Part shown: positions 17,426 to 24,896 of the stretch, piece after piece
How the letters are laid out: the number at the start of each line of letters is the position of its first letter
Position numbering within the stretch: position 1 is the first letter of the stretch
Source of the DNA: Prosthecobacter vanneervenii
Lineage (GTDB): Bacteria; Verrucomicrobiota; Verrucomicrobiia; Verrucomicrobiales; Verrucomicrobiaceae
DNA length: 64,000 bases
Direction of reading: 5' to 3'
NCBI RefSeq assembly: GCF_014203095.1
Contig: NZ_JACHIG010000002.1
Coordinates: 115,695-179,694, forward strand
The notes under the pieces: model-generated
Seen by the model: only the letters and a program-made list of their open reading frames with translations
What the model was told of the DNA's origin: nothing
Database searches by the model: none
Translations under genes and position numbers: made by a program

Positions 17426-18397
17426 TCACTTCAGCTCCGCGATGGCCTCGCGCATGGCGGTGAGCACCTTCACCACTTGCGCAGCGGGGTCGTAGTCTTT
17501 GCGGCCCATGGACAGCGTTTCAATCGGCACAAAGCCGCGATAGCCACCGTCGTGGATGATCTTGGACAGCTTTTTGAAATCGGTGGGAGGTGTTTTCAGG
17601 CTGCTGCCCAGCGTCTCTTTGATCTGCCAGTTCACCGCATGCGGCACCATCATGGCGATGTCTGCATACGGGTCTGCTGTGAAGTATTTGCCGGTGTCCA
17701 CCAGCGCACCGCACCAGGCGTGGTCCACGCGCTTCAGCAGGCTCACGTGCTCCGGCCCGGTGCTGAGAAAGTCGCCGTGGTTTTGCACGGCCACGATAAC
17801 TCCAAATTTCTCGCCATGCTCTGCGCACTGGCGCAGCGCCTCGGCCATCCATTTCTCCACCTCTTCACGTGAGGCACCGCCCACGGCTGCCTGCCAGTCC
17901 TTGGCATTCTTCTGCTGAGGCCCTGCAAACACACGCACCACAGGTGCGCCAAGGCGGGATGCGACCTCGATCCACCGCTTCGTCAGCACCACGCCCTCCG
18001 CCCGCACCGCCTTGTCTGCCGTGGCGAAGTCATTCTTCACGCCCGTGCCGCTGATGGTGATGCCACGGTCATGCGTGTAGCGTTTGATGTGCGCGATGTA
18101 GTCGTCTGCAGGAGCCTGCGGATAGCCGGGGAAAAAGTAGCCGGTAAGATCCACCGCCTCGATGTCATGCTTCACACAGAAGTCGCACACGCCAAAGAGA
18201 TCGATGCCCTTCGTGGGATCAGCAATGTTGGCATTAAGCTGCTCCAGAAAGGAATACGCATTCAGCGTCGGCGTGAAGCGCGCACTGCCACCCGCAGGTA
18301 GTGGCGAGTAGGCGGCCGAGGCCCTGCCAAGCGCGAGAGGCGCGAGGGTGGCGAGTTGGAGAAAACGACGGCGGGAGGTGGTTGGAGTGGCGTTCAT
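17426..18397 (-). CDS. Tat-exported TIM-barrel sugar isomerase/epimerase-like protein, 323 aa
   Basis: A Tat signal (SRRRFLQLATLAPLALG) precedes a xylose-isomerase-like barrel: GIDLFGVCDFCVKHDIEAVDLTGYFFPGY, ITISGTGVKNDF, GAPVVRVFAGPQ, FGVIVAVQNHGDF, CGALVDTGKYF and GFVPIETLSMG. It contains the E, D, H and E positions expected for a metal-dependent isomerase or epimerase. It lies 28 bp downstream of the second anti-sigma gene on the same strand, so it is probably cotranscribed with the sigma/anti-sigma pair and may be their output. It differs from the protein at 12698-13624 throughout, so it is not a recent duplicate. Confidence 0.78.
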   Translation of the reverse strand: MNATPTTSRRRFLQLATLAPLALGRASAAYSPLPAGGSARFTPTLNAYSFLEQLNANIADPTKGIDLFGVCDFCVKHDIEAVDLTGYFFPGYPQAPADDYIAHIKRYTHDRGITISGTGVKNDFATADKAVRAEGVVLTKRWIEVASRLGAPVVRVFAGPQQKNAKDWQAAVGGASREEVEKWMAEALRQCAEHGEKFGVIVAVQNHGDFLSTGPEHVSLLKRVDHAWCGALVDTGKYFTADPYADIAMMVPHAVNWQIKETLGSSLKTPPTDFKKLSKIIHDGGYRGFVPIETLSMGRKDYDPAAQVVKVLTAMREAIAELK

Positions 18398-18425
18398 GGT
18401 GGAAACAAAAAGCGTGAGGTTGAAA

Positions 18426-19397
18426 TCAATCCTGGCTGCGCGCAGCCAGCCCAGCGGAGCCGCCCGAGCTGAGCACGAGGCGCACATCATCTGCATAGCA
18501 CGCGGCAAAATCATAGGGCTCCGCTCCTGGAGCCGTCTCGGGAGGGATGGCCTTCAGCTCGATCACAAGAAAGTCCGTGTCCGGCGGAATGATCATGCTG
18601 CCCTTGAGCTGCTGCCACTGCGCGGGAGAATCATCAAACGCCTTCTTGCTGCCGCTCTTGGCCGTCTCGCGGTAGAGATGGTCGCGCCAGTTCGCCGTCA
18701 GGATGGCGGGCTCGCCTGTGAAGGTCCACACATTCACGGCAAAGCTCATGCCTTTCTCCCCGGCTGCGGGCACCCACTGAAACCACGCCGACCAGTCCAG
18801 TCGAGCCAGCCCGTCTGCCAGCTCCTGATGCAGGGGCTTCATGTCCACCACCTGATACATGTTTCCCGTGCGGCTCTTCTGCACCTCCGCCTGCACGGAG
18901 GAATCAGACCGCAAAAAACGGAACATGCGGCTGCCATGCCTCGGCTTCACTCCGGCCTGCGCGGCAGTGATCTCCGCGCGGTCGCCGCTCCATCGCCCAT
19001 GCACCACCGGCACTCCATTAGCCGAGAGCGCCGCGCCATTCTCTTCAAAGTCTGCATTCACCAGAGGAAGAGCCTGATGGTGCTGGCCTGGCATCCGGGG
19101 CACAGCCACAGCCCACACCAGCGAGGCACTGAAAAGACCGATGACCAGCCCTGCCGCCGCCGCAGTCAGAGGCTGCCACGTCATCCAGCGCACACGCGCA
19201 GAGGCAGCAGGCGCAGGCTTGTGCAAAGCGATGCCTCCGGCGCTTAGTGCGGCATCCACATTCGCATAGCGGGCATACAGGCGGCGGGCTTCAGGTTCCG
19301 TCCGCAGCAGTTCCTGCAGCGCCTGCATGTCCTCCACCGTCGCCGTGCCGTCGATGCTGCGGCGGATCATTTCGAGCTGTTCCTCTTTTGATTTCAT
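18426..19397 (-). CDS. FecR-like membrane anti-sigma protein (second copy), 323 aa
   Basis: The N-terminal cytosolic part (MKSKEEQLEMIRRSIDGTATVEDMQALQELLRTEPEARRLY) resembles FecR-type anti-sigma domains. One membrane helix (about 75-98) contains the motif LVIGLFSASLVWAVAVPRM, shared with the protein at 4507-5427. The exported part also shares landmarks: NADFEENG, GRWSGDRAEI and MYQVVDMKPL. Its ATG overlaps the sigma stop as ATGA (19394-19397), which settles the start over an ATG six bases upstream. It probably holds the partner sigma factor at the membrane. The outer domain may bind a saccharide, but this is inferred only. Confidence 0.78.
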   Translation of the reverse strand: MKSKEEQLEMIRRSIDGTATVEDMQALQELLRTEPEARRLYARYANVDAALSAGGIALHKPAPAASARVRWMTWQPLTAAAAGLVIGLFSASLVWAVAVPRMPGQHHQALPLVNADFEENGAALSANGVPVVHGRWSGDRAEITAAQAGVKPRHGSRMFRFLRSDSSVQAEVQKSRTGNMYQVVDMKPLHQELADGLARLDWSAWFQWVPAAGEKGMSFAVNVWTFTGEPAILTANWRDHLYRETAKSGSKKAFDDSPAQWQQLKGSMIIPPDTDFLVIELKAIPPETAPGAEPYDFAACYADDVRLVLSSGGSAGLAARSQD

Positions 19398-19927
19398 GAC
19401 CATTGTTCCTCCGCCAGCACGCGCTGCGTGCAGTTCATCAGCGCCAGCCGGATGCGGTGCAGCGCCTTGTAAAAAGACATCGGCGAGCGGCCCGCCTGCG
19501 CCGCCAGGGCATCGATCCTCGCCCCTGGCGCATAAGCGGCATCCAGCAGCTTTCTTTGCGCTGGCTCGAGCTTGCCCACGCAATGCTCCAGTGCCCGGCG
19601 CTCCTGCTCGTAGGCGTCTGCCTGTTCCGTCACTTCCTCCGCCAGCAGCGCCAGCACATCCTCATCAAACACCAGCCGGTCACGCCTGCGGTCACGGATC
19701 CACGCCAGGGCCTTGAACTTAGCCACGCCAAAGGCCCAGGGGCGGAAGCCAGAGGCATCATGCAGCTCCTCAAACCGCTGCCACAGCACCACAGCCACCT
19801 CCTGCATGACCTCCCGCGCATCATCACGCGAAGGCACCAGCGTGCGCACAAAGCCCAGCAGGGCCTCTTCGTGCGCCACGTACAGCCGCAGAAACTGGCT
19901 GTGCCGGTCATCGGGGGGAGGTGTCAT
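19394..19927 (-). CDS. ECF-type RNA polymerase sigma factor (second pair), 177 aa
   Basis: Region 2 appears as RDDAREVMQEVAVVLWQRFEEL and PWAFGVAKFKALAWIRDRRRDR. The DEDVLALLAEE linker and region 4 (LEPAQRKLLDAAYAPGARIDALAAQAGRSPMSFYKALHRIRLAL) follow. The fit is to the PVC-enriched ECF subgroup. The ATG at 19927 is preferred to an upstream GTG-type extension. It overlaps the membrane anti-sigma gene, copying the order sigma, anti-sigma, secreted enzyme seen at 3989-6260. Confidence 0.85.
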   Translation of the reverse strand: MTPPPDDRHSQFLRLYVAHEEALLGFVRTLVPSRDDAREVMQEVAVVLWQRFEELHDASGFRPWAFGVAKFKALAWIRDRRRDRLVFDEDVLALLAEEVTEQADAYEQERRALEHCVGKLEPAQRKLLDAAYAPGARIDALAAQAGRSPMSFYKALHRIRLALMNCTQRVLAEEQWS

Positions 19928-19980
19928 CTCCTTTACATTCCGCGAACCGCCGCCATTTGCCGACAATTGTTTTCACCTCC

Positions 19981-20829
19981 TCATGGATCGTCCCGCCCCG
20001 CCACGAAATGCCGAAAGGCCTGCGCCACGCGCTGCGTCACTGCGCCATCCACCCCGGGCATGCTACGCTGATCGATCTGAGCCAGCGGATGCACATCGCG
20101 AGTGCTGGAGGTGAGAAAGGCTTCATGACAAGTTTTCAGCACGGTCATGGGCAGTGCGAACTCCGCCACGGGAATACCGGCTGCGACACAGGCCTCCAAG
20201 AGCAGCGCGCGAGTGACCCCTGCAAGACATCCTGAACTGAGCGGCGGCGTGAGCACACGTCCCGCCACGACCACAAAGATGTTGGTGCCGGTGCCTTCGC
20301 AGAGTTCATCGCGTGTATTCGCAAACAGCGCCTCCCCTGCACGCTGCGCGTGAGCCAGGGCCAGCGCGCGCACGTTGTCGGCATACGAGGTGGACTTGAT
20401 GCCCGCCAGCGCGCTGCGTTCGTTGCGCGTCCAGGGCACTGTCATGGCCGTCTCGGTCGGCGGCCATGGTTTAAGTACGCTCGTAGCCACCGTCATGGTG
20501 GCGGGCGCGTCTCCGCGGTCGGAGCCCAGCGGCCCGTCGCCACTCGTGAGCGTCACACGGATGCGTGCCTCACTGAGGCCATTTGCCTGCATCGTCTCAA
20601 GCATGGCGCGCTCATACATCTCCTGCGCAGGCGGCGCGATGCCCATGGCCGTGCACGAATTTACCAGCCTGCGCCAATGCCGCGTGGGTGTGAAGGGCCT
20701 GCCACCTCGTGCCACAAGCGTTTCAAACACACCATCTCCTACCAGAAACCCATGATCAAATGGAGAGATGCGTGCGTCTGCCGTGCTGATGACGCGTCCA
20801 TTGATCCAGATGTATGCGGGAGTTTTCAT
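19981..20829 (-). CDS. Class IV PLP-dependent aminotransferase (BCAT / D-amino acid / ADC lyase family), 282 aa
   Basis: The fold type IV pattern is complete: WINGRVI at the start, SPFDHGFLVGDGVFETL, the PLP lysine K145 in LAGIKSTSYADN, E178 in DELCEGTGTNIFVV, and LSSGCLAGVTRALLLE. The length matches the family. Such enzymes transaminate branched-chain or D-amino acids, or cleave 4-amino-4-deoxychorismate. The DHFR-like gene is 2 kb away, so a folate role (PabC) is possible but not shown. The gene stands alone on the minus strand next to tRNA-Gly. Confidence 0.83.
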   Translation of the reverse strand: MKTPAYIWINGRVISTADARISPFDHGFLVGDGVFETLVARGGRPFTPTRHWRRLVNSCTAMGIAPPAQEMYERAMLETMQANGLSEARIRVTLTSGDGPLGSDRGDAPATMTVATSVLKPWPPTETAMTVPWTRNERSALAGIKSTSYADNVRALALAHAQRAGEALFANTRDELCEGTGTNIFVVVAGRVLTPPLSSGCLAGVTRALLLEACVAAGIPVAEFALPMTVLKTCHEAFLTSSTRDVHPLAQIDQRSMPGVDGAVTQRVAQAFRHFVAGRDDP

Positions 20830-20925
20830 GCGCGGATCATGGTCTGAAAAAAATCATTCTCAAGAAACACACTTTGCGCTTGCACGATTCAGATCATGCG
20901 CCAGTATAACCATCCCAACGCAAAA

Positions 20926-21000
20926 GCGGGTGTAGCTCAGTGGTAGAGCACTTCCTTGCCAAGGAAGATGTCGCGCGTTCGAATCGCGTCACCCGCTCCA
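20926..21000 (+). tRNA. tRNA-Gly (anticodon GCC), CCA encoded
   Basis: The cloverleaf is complete. The acceptor arms GCGGGTG (20926-20932) and CACCCGC (20990-20996) pair fully, the D arm is GCTC/GAGC, and the anticodon arm CTTCC/GGAAG presents GCC in the loop TTGCCAA. The T arm contains GTTCGAAT. Discriminator T is followed by an encoded CCA (20998-21000). GCC reads glycine codons GGC/GGU. Confidence 0.97.
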
Positions 21001-21035
21001 TCTCTAACAAAGAGATGGAGCTCCCTCCGACAAAA

Positions 21036-21902
21036 ATGTTCGTCTGGACCAAACTTACAGCTTCACGTTCTGCTGACTCATGGGAAGAACGTTTCGCTGA
21101 ATTTAGCGACATCACTCTCGTTGTAACCAGCAGCCCCGGCAGCAAAACCATCAAGCTGGAGGGCTACTGCGAAGATCCAAAGCTTCTCAAGGCCATCCAA
21201 AAGCAGTTTGGCGGCACCGTGGCCAAGCTGAAGATCGAAAACTGGGCCGCCCACTCCTCACAGACTCCGCCGCCGGTAAAAGTGCGCGATGCCTTTGTGA
21301 TCTGCGCGCTAAAGACCGCCGCTGAGATCAAGCAGGCCCGCGCCAAATTTCCCGGTCGTGAAATCATCGCCGTGCCCGCAGACATGGCTTTTGGCACCGG
21401 CCACCACGCCACCACCGCCACCGTGCTGCGCCTGCTGGTGGATGCCGCCAGAGAGCGCAATGCCGCCGGACACAAGTGGACCATGGCCGATCTCGGCTGC
21501 GGCAGCGGCATCCTGGCCATCGCCGCCGAGAAGCTCGGCGCCGCCCGCATCTGGGGCTGCGATTACGATCCCGCCGCCGTCAAAATCTCCCAGGAAAACG
21601 CCATCCGCAACGAGACCCCACGTACACGCTTTACTCGTGTCGATGTGCTGAAGTGGGAGCCCAAGCAGACCTGGGACATTGTGGCCGCCAATATCTTTCA
21701 CGACGTGCTGGAGGCTGCCTTTCCGCAACTCCTGCGCTCCGTGGCCCCGGGCGGCATCCTCATGCTATCCGGCATCCTTAAATCCCAGGCCAAGGACTGC
21801 CTGGCCGCTGGCAAGCGTGCTGGTCTGGTGGTGGAAAAGGTCATCACGAAGGGCAAGTGGGTCACCGCCGTAGGCAGGGTAAAGAACGAGAGCAGGACAT
21901 AA
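21036..21902 (+). CDS. prmA: Ribosomal protein L11 methyltransferase, 288 aa
   Basis: The SAM-binding motif DLGCGSGILAIAAEKLG, the preceding FGTGHHATT segment, the acidic CDYDP strand and the AANIFHDVL motif define PrmA, which trimethylates ribosomal protein L11. The N-terminal domain MFVWTKLTASRSADSWEERF is the usual substrate-binding part. I place the start at the ATG at 21036, because an ATG at 21015 and open frame running back through the tRNA gene would add unlikely residues. It lies 36 bp downstream of tRNA-Gly. Confidence 0.88.
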   Translation: MFVWTKLTASRSADSWEERFAEFSDITLVVTSSPGSKTIKLEGYCEDPKLLKAIQKQFGGTVAKLKIENWAAHSSQTPPPVKVRDAFVICALKTAAEIKQARAKFPGREIIAVPADMAFGTGHHATTATVLRLLVDAARERNAAGHKWTMADLGCGSGILAIAAEKLGAARIWGCDYDPAAVKISQENAIRNETPRTRFTRVDVLKWEPKQTWDIVAANIFHDVLEAAFPQLLRSVAPGGILMLSGILKSQAKDCLAAGKRAGLVVEKVITKGKWVTAVGRVKNESRT

Positions 21903-22028
21903 TCAAAGTGGGCTGGAAAGTCACCTCCTCGCCGTCCATGTCCTTCCATCCGCTACATAGCCACCCACCTTTTTTCTTGAATTTGCAAATCCGGCTCGTT
22001 AATTATCATTGGAAATTAGCAGCCGCTC

Positions 22029-23003
22029 ATGCTCTTCGATCCCGCTCCCTCATCCGGCGGGGCTGGATCCTCCAGTCCGCCCAAAAAACGTGGGCTGCTC
22101 AAGAAGGCACAAACAGAGGGTAACCGCATCGGATTGCTACCCACGGTAGGCTGGCGCAAACGCAATTTCGATTTCCTGAACGAGGTTCTCATCCCCACCC
22201 TGCTATCTCCGCGCCGCCCGGGACAGGATTTTGGGCGTCTGCCTGTAGCCACCTCTGATGAGATCGCCGTCACGTGGCTGGGCCACGCTGGATTCTTTGC
22301 CCAGGTGGGCGGAGTGAACATCGCCATCGACCCCAACTGGGCTCTCTGGCACGGTCCTGTGAAACGCGTGCGGAATCCTAGCGTCTGGGCCAAAGACCTG
22401 CCCCATATCGATCTCGTGCTGGTTACCCATGCTCACTACGACCACTTGCACCTGCCCAGCCTGAGAAAACTAGCCGCCGCGCAGCCCATCATCGTGCCGG
22501 AAGGCGTGGGCAAAGTGGTCAAAAATTGCGGATTCGGACACATCGTAGAGCTTAAAACGTGGCAAAGCGCCACATTCAAAGACCTGCGCATCACCCTCAC
22601 GCCTGCCCGCCACTGGGGTGCCCGCATGATCCACGACACACACCGCCAGTTCGGCGGCTACCTCATCAAGTCTCCTCAGCGCTGCCTCTTCCACTGTGGC
22701 GACAGCGCCATGTTTGACGGCTTCCAGGAAATCGGAAAGCGCGCCAGCATCGATCTTGCGCTCATGCCCATCGGTGCGTATGACGCCCCCAGCGGCAGAC
22801 AGGTGCACATGAATCCAGAAGAGGCGCTGGACGCCTTTCAGATGATGGGCGCGCACTCCATGGTGCCCATGCATCACGACACCTTCCCACTGGGGGGCGA
22901 ACCCATGCATGAGCCCGCCGAACGCCTTGTCAAGGCGGCCTTCGAGCGAGGCCTACAGCATCGTGTACGCCTGCTGCGCGAAGGCGAGTCCGCCATTTAC
23001 TGA
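22029..23003 (+). CDS. MBL-fold metal-dependent hydrolase (NAPE-PLD / UlaG-like), 324 aa
   Basis: The metallo-beta-lactamase motif VTHAHYDHLHLPS (HxHxDH) is followed by the metal ligands LTPARHWG, FHCGDSAMF and PMHHDTF. With VTWLGHAGFFAQVGGVNIAIDP at the front, this is the arrangement of the N-acylphosphatidylethanolamine phospholipase D-like branch. A basic, Pro-rich N-terminal extension (1-60) has no visible signal peptide. It is likely a zinc-dependent phosphodiesterase or lactonase; the substrate is not evident. The DHFR-like gene starts directly after its stop, so the two are coupled. Confidence 0.85.
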   Translation: MLFDPAPSSGGAGSSSPPKKRGLLKKAQTEGNRIGLLPTVGWRKRNFDFLNEVLIPTLLSPRRPGQDFGRLPVATSDEIAVTWLGHAGFFAQVGGVNIAIDPNWALWHGPVKRVRNPSVWAKDLPHIDLVLVTHAHYDHLHLPSLRKLAAAQPIIVPEGVGKVVKNCGFGHIVELKTWQSATFKDLRITLTPARHWGARMIHDTHRQFGGYLIKSPQRCLFHCGDSAMFDGFQEIGKRASIDLALMPIGAYDAPSGRQVHMNPEEALDAFQMMGAHSMVPMHHDTFPLGGEPMHEPAERLVKAAFERGLQHRVRLLREGESAIY

Positions 23004-23528
23004 TTGAGCACGCGCCCGTTACTGACACTCATCGCAGTCGTTTCTGCAGATGGATTCATCTCCACTGGCACCGGAGTACCGTGGCGGCTGCCGCGCGATC
23101 AAGAGCACTTTCGTTCAATCACACGCGGCCATTGGCTGCTGCTAGGCCGCCGCACTTATGAAGAGATGCTGGGCTGGTTTAAAGATCACCACCCACTCGT
23201 GCTCACCCGAAGCATGGGCTACGTTCCTGCCTGCGGAGAAAGAGTATCCAACGTGGAGGAGGCACTGCGACTGGCAGGCGCTGGAGGTGCACAAGAATTG
23301 ATCGTTTGCGGCGGCGGAGACGCCTACGCCGCCGCCATGCCGCATGCCGACCGCCTTATCCTCACGCACGTGAATGCCAATCTAAAAAGCGGCGTTCCGT
23401 TCCCAAAGGTAGATCCCATCTTATGGCAGATGACTGAGCGCGAGGACTTTCCACCCGATGCCATGCATGAATTTGGCATGCGCTTTGCCAAATACGCGCG
23501 CCGCTCACCCCCTGCGGCGCAATTATAA
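23004..23528 (+). CDS. Dihydrofolate reductase-family protein, 174 aa
   Basis: The sequence LTLIAVVSADGFISTGTGVPWRLPRDQEHFRSIT, then LLLGRRTYEEM, LVLTRS and LIVCGGGDAYAAAMPHADRLILTHV, matches the DHFR fold: the Ala-Val-Ser-x-Asp-Gly start strand, the PWRLPxDxxHF substrate loop, the GRRTYE NADPH loop and the GGGDxY glycine loop. It would reduce dihydrofolate, although a related RibD-C-type reductase is possible. The start is a TTG at 23004 right after the upstream TGA; the next in-frame Met is well inside the fold, so TTG is the best choice. GGCGAG lies upstream. Confidence 0.8.
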   Translation: MSTRPLLTLIAVVSADGFISTGTGVPWRLPRDQEHFRSITRGHWLLLGRRTYEEMLGWFKDHHPLVLTRSMGYVPACGERVSNVEEALRLAGAGGAQELIVCGGGDAYAAAMPHADRLILTHVNANLKSGVPFPKVDPILWQMTEREDFPPDAMHEFGMRFAKYARRSPPAAQL

Positions 23529-23534
23529 TAATTT

Positions 23535-23560
23535 CAAGATGAGCAAAAGCATCTTTGGGT
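23535..23560 (+). terminator. Weak hairpin after the DHFR-like gene
   Basis: AAGATG (23536-23541) pairs with CATCTT (23550-23555) across an A-rich loop, followed by TGGGT. The T-run is very short. It could be a minor terminator or chance pairing. Confidence 0.3.
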
Positions 23561-23577
23561 GTATCTAAGGCAAGCAC

Positions 23578-24471
23578 ATGACATTTGCCCTTCAGTTTAA
23601 ATCCGGTTCCGCTGCCGCCCTGCTGGCGTCTGTGGTGTTGTGCGCCGGGTGCACAGGCCTTAAGACCAGTGCGACTAATTCTGCGTCGACTGCACAAGCC
23701 AAGACTGAGTCCAAGGACGCCACGCTGGTGAAGGCCCCCACGGACCTGAGCTTTCTGCTGAGCATGAGCTTCGTTGAAGCCAAGAGCATCTCCACGCAAC
23801 AGCTGGAATTTCCGCCTTATTTGAAGATCGCAGCGGACTCCATCCAAGTCTTCAAATACTCTGCTGATGGCAAACCACTGAAGGCACGGGCACGTGGCAA
23901 GGTCTTCCTGGAGATGAACTTCAATGAGCCTGCAAAGGCTCTCTGCCAGGAGGCTTACATCAACCAGGATGAAATCATCCTGCGTGGCAGTCCCATCCTG
24001 CAGCGCGGCGGCAGCATGGTCGAGGGTCTGGACGACGGCACCATCTTCTACTTGTTTGGCACCTCCCTGCGTGTCATCGGCTTGCATCGCGTCAACAACC
24101 AGACTGAGATCTCCTCGATGATGCCCACGCTCGGCTCCTGGGCTGCGGGCCCCAATCCGCTGCTGCCTCCGCTGACCGAAAACGCCGTGCCCAACAGCAT
24201 CCGTGACTCCATGCAGCGCGCAGCAGAAGCCGAGATGCTGCACCAGAAAACGCGCGAGCTCTACGGCCCAGCGCAAACGCAGGACAGCCCACCTGCCACT
24301 CCGCCAGTGCAACCGGAAAAGGACAAGGAGGCCGTAAAGCCTAAATCCGCTCCGCCGCCCACTGCCCCGGCAGTTTCTTCGAAGAAGAAACCCGTGGTCG
24401 AAATCCGCCGCGCCATCCCAAGCAAGCCTTCCTTCTGGAACCGCTTTCGTGGGGACAAAACGCGTGCGTGA
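23578..24471 (+). CDS. Lipoprotein of unknown function with a Pro/Lys-rich tail, 297 aa
   Basis: A hydrophobic leader ends in VVLCAGC, a plausible lipobox with Cys at about 25. The mature domain (about 55-185) reads LEFPPYLKIAADSIQVFKYSADGKPLKARARGKVFLEMNFNEPAKALCQEAYINQDEIILRGSPILQRG. This beta-rich pattern resembles LptA/OstA-like or LptC-like layers, but I cannot assign it. The tail (235-297) is rich in Pro, Lys and Ala and ends FWNRFRGDKTRA, possibly a flexible or peptidoglycan-facing linker. Codons match the neighbours. Function unknown. Confidence 0.65.
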   Translation: MTFALQFKSGSAAALLASVVLCAGCTGLKTSATNSASTAQAKTESKDATLVKAPTDLSFLLSMSFVEAKSISTQQLEFPPYLKIAADSIQVFKYSADGKPLKARARGKVFLEMNFNEPAKALCQEAYINQDEIILRGSPILQRGGSMVEGLDDGTIFYLFGTSLRVIGLHRVNNQTEISSMMPTLGSWAAGPNPLLPPLTENAVPNSIRDSMQRAAEAEMLHQKTRELYGPAQTQDSPPATPPVQPEKDKEAVKPKSAPPPTAPAVSSKKKPVVEIRRAIPSKPSFWNRFRGDKTRA

Positions 24472-24896
24472 GCTGAAGAGCAGCTTCGAGACGTACAGTG
24501 GAGAGATTGTTTGAAAAACACGCCTCCGCTTTTCTAACCACAGCTTACTAAGGTTTATCCGTGCCTTAGAAAGAGAGTCACGGAGCTAGAATGACTTCGA
24601 ATATAGGGGCTGCACGCTAAAACTTGGCGCAAAATAGGGAATCCCTCCTCTGTGGAAAGGCACCCCGTTGCGGGATGGGCATACACCGCAAGCAGGGGGT
24701 AAATAGCAACGGGATGGCCTGCGGATTGCTGAATCAAGATTCATAAACGCCAAGAAGAGTAAAAACCCTTGAAGAATGAGATGTTGATATTTAAGATCCC
24801 CTAAATAACTCAAATGCTGAGGTATTTATTTATAAAAACTAGATTTTTCACACAGGCTTGCTACTTTGTCGTTAAGTCGGGCCGCTTCATCTGCCG
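24472..24896 (+). other. Gene-free 425-bp region, lower GC, upstream of the FG-repeat gene
   Basis: No reading frame here looks like a protein; a 75-codon minus-strand frame at 24586-24813 has no coding character. Base composition drops visibly toward A+T in 24770-24870. The inverted repeat CTAAGG/CCTTAG (24548-24553, 24564-24569) and the similar segments GTTGCGGGATGGGC (near 24666) and GCAACGGGATGGCC (near 24707) are the only structures I see. The stretch probably carries the promoter and leader of the 1200-residue protein gene. Confidence 0.6.

Noticed and set aside
24540-24720. CRISPR-like direct repeats in the gap (GTTGCGGGATGGGC and GCAACGGGATGGCC)
   Set aside because: Only two imperfect copies about 40 bases apart, without regular spacers or cas genes.
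24586-24813. 75-codon minus-strand frame in the gap before the FG-repeat gene
   Set aside because: No conserved motif, unusual composition, no leader and no neighbour support; probably chance.
24780-24870. Possible -35/-10 boxes before the FG-repeat gene (TTGATA with TAACTC, or TTCACA with TACTTT)
   Set aside because: The matches are weak and the spacing is wrong (9 bases for the second pair). The promoter cannot be placed from the sequence.
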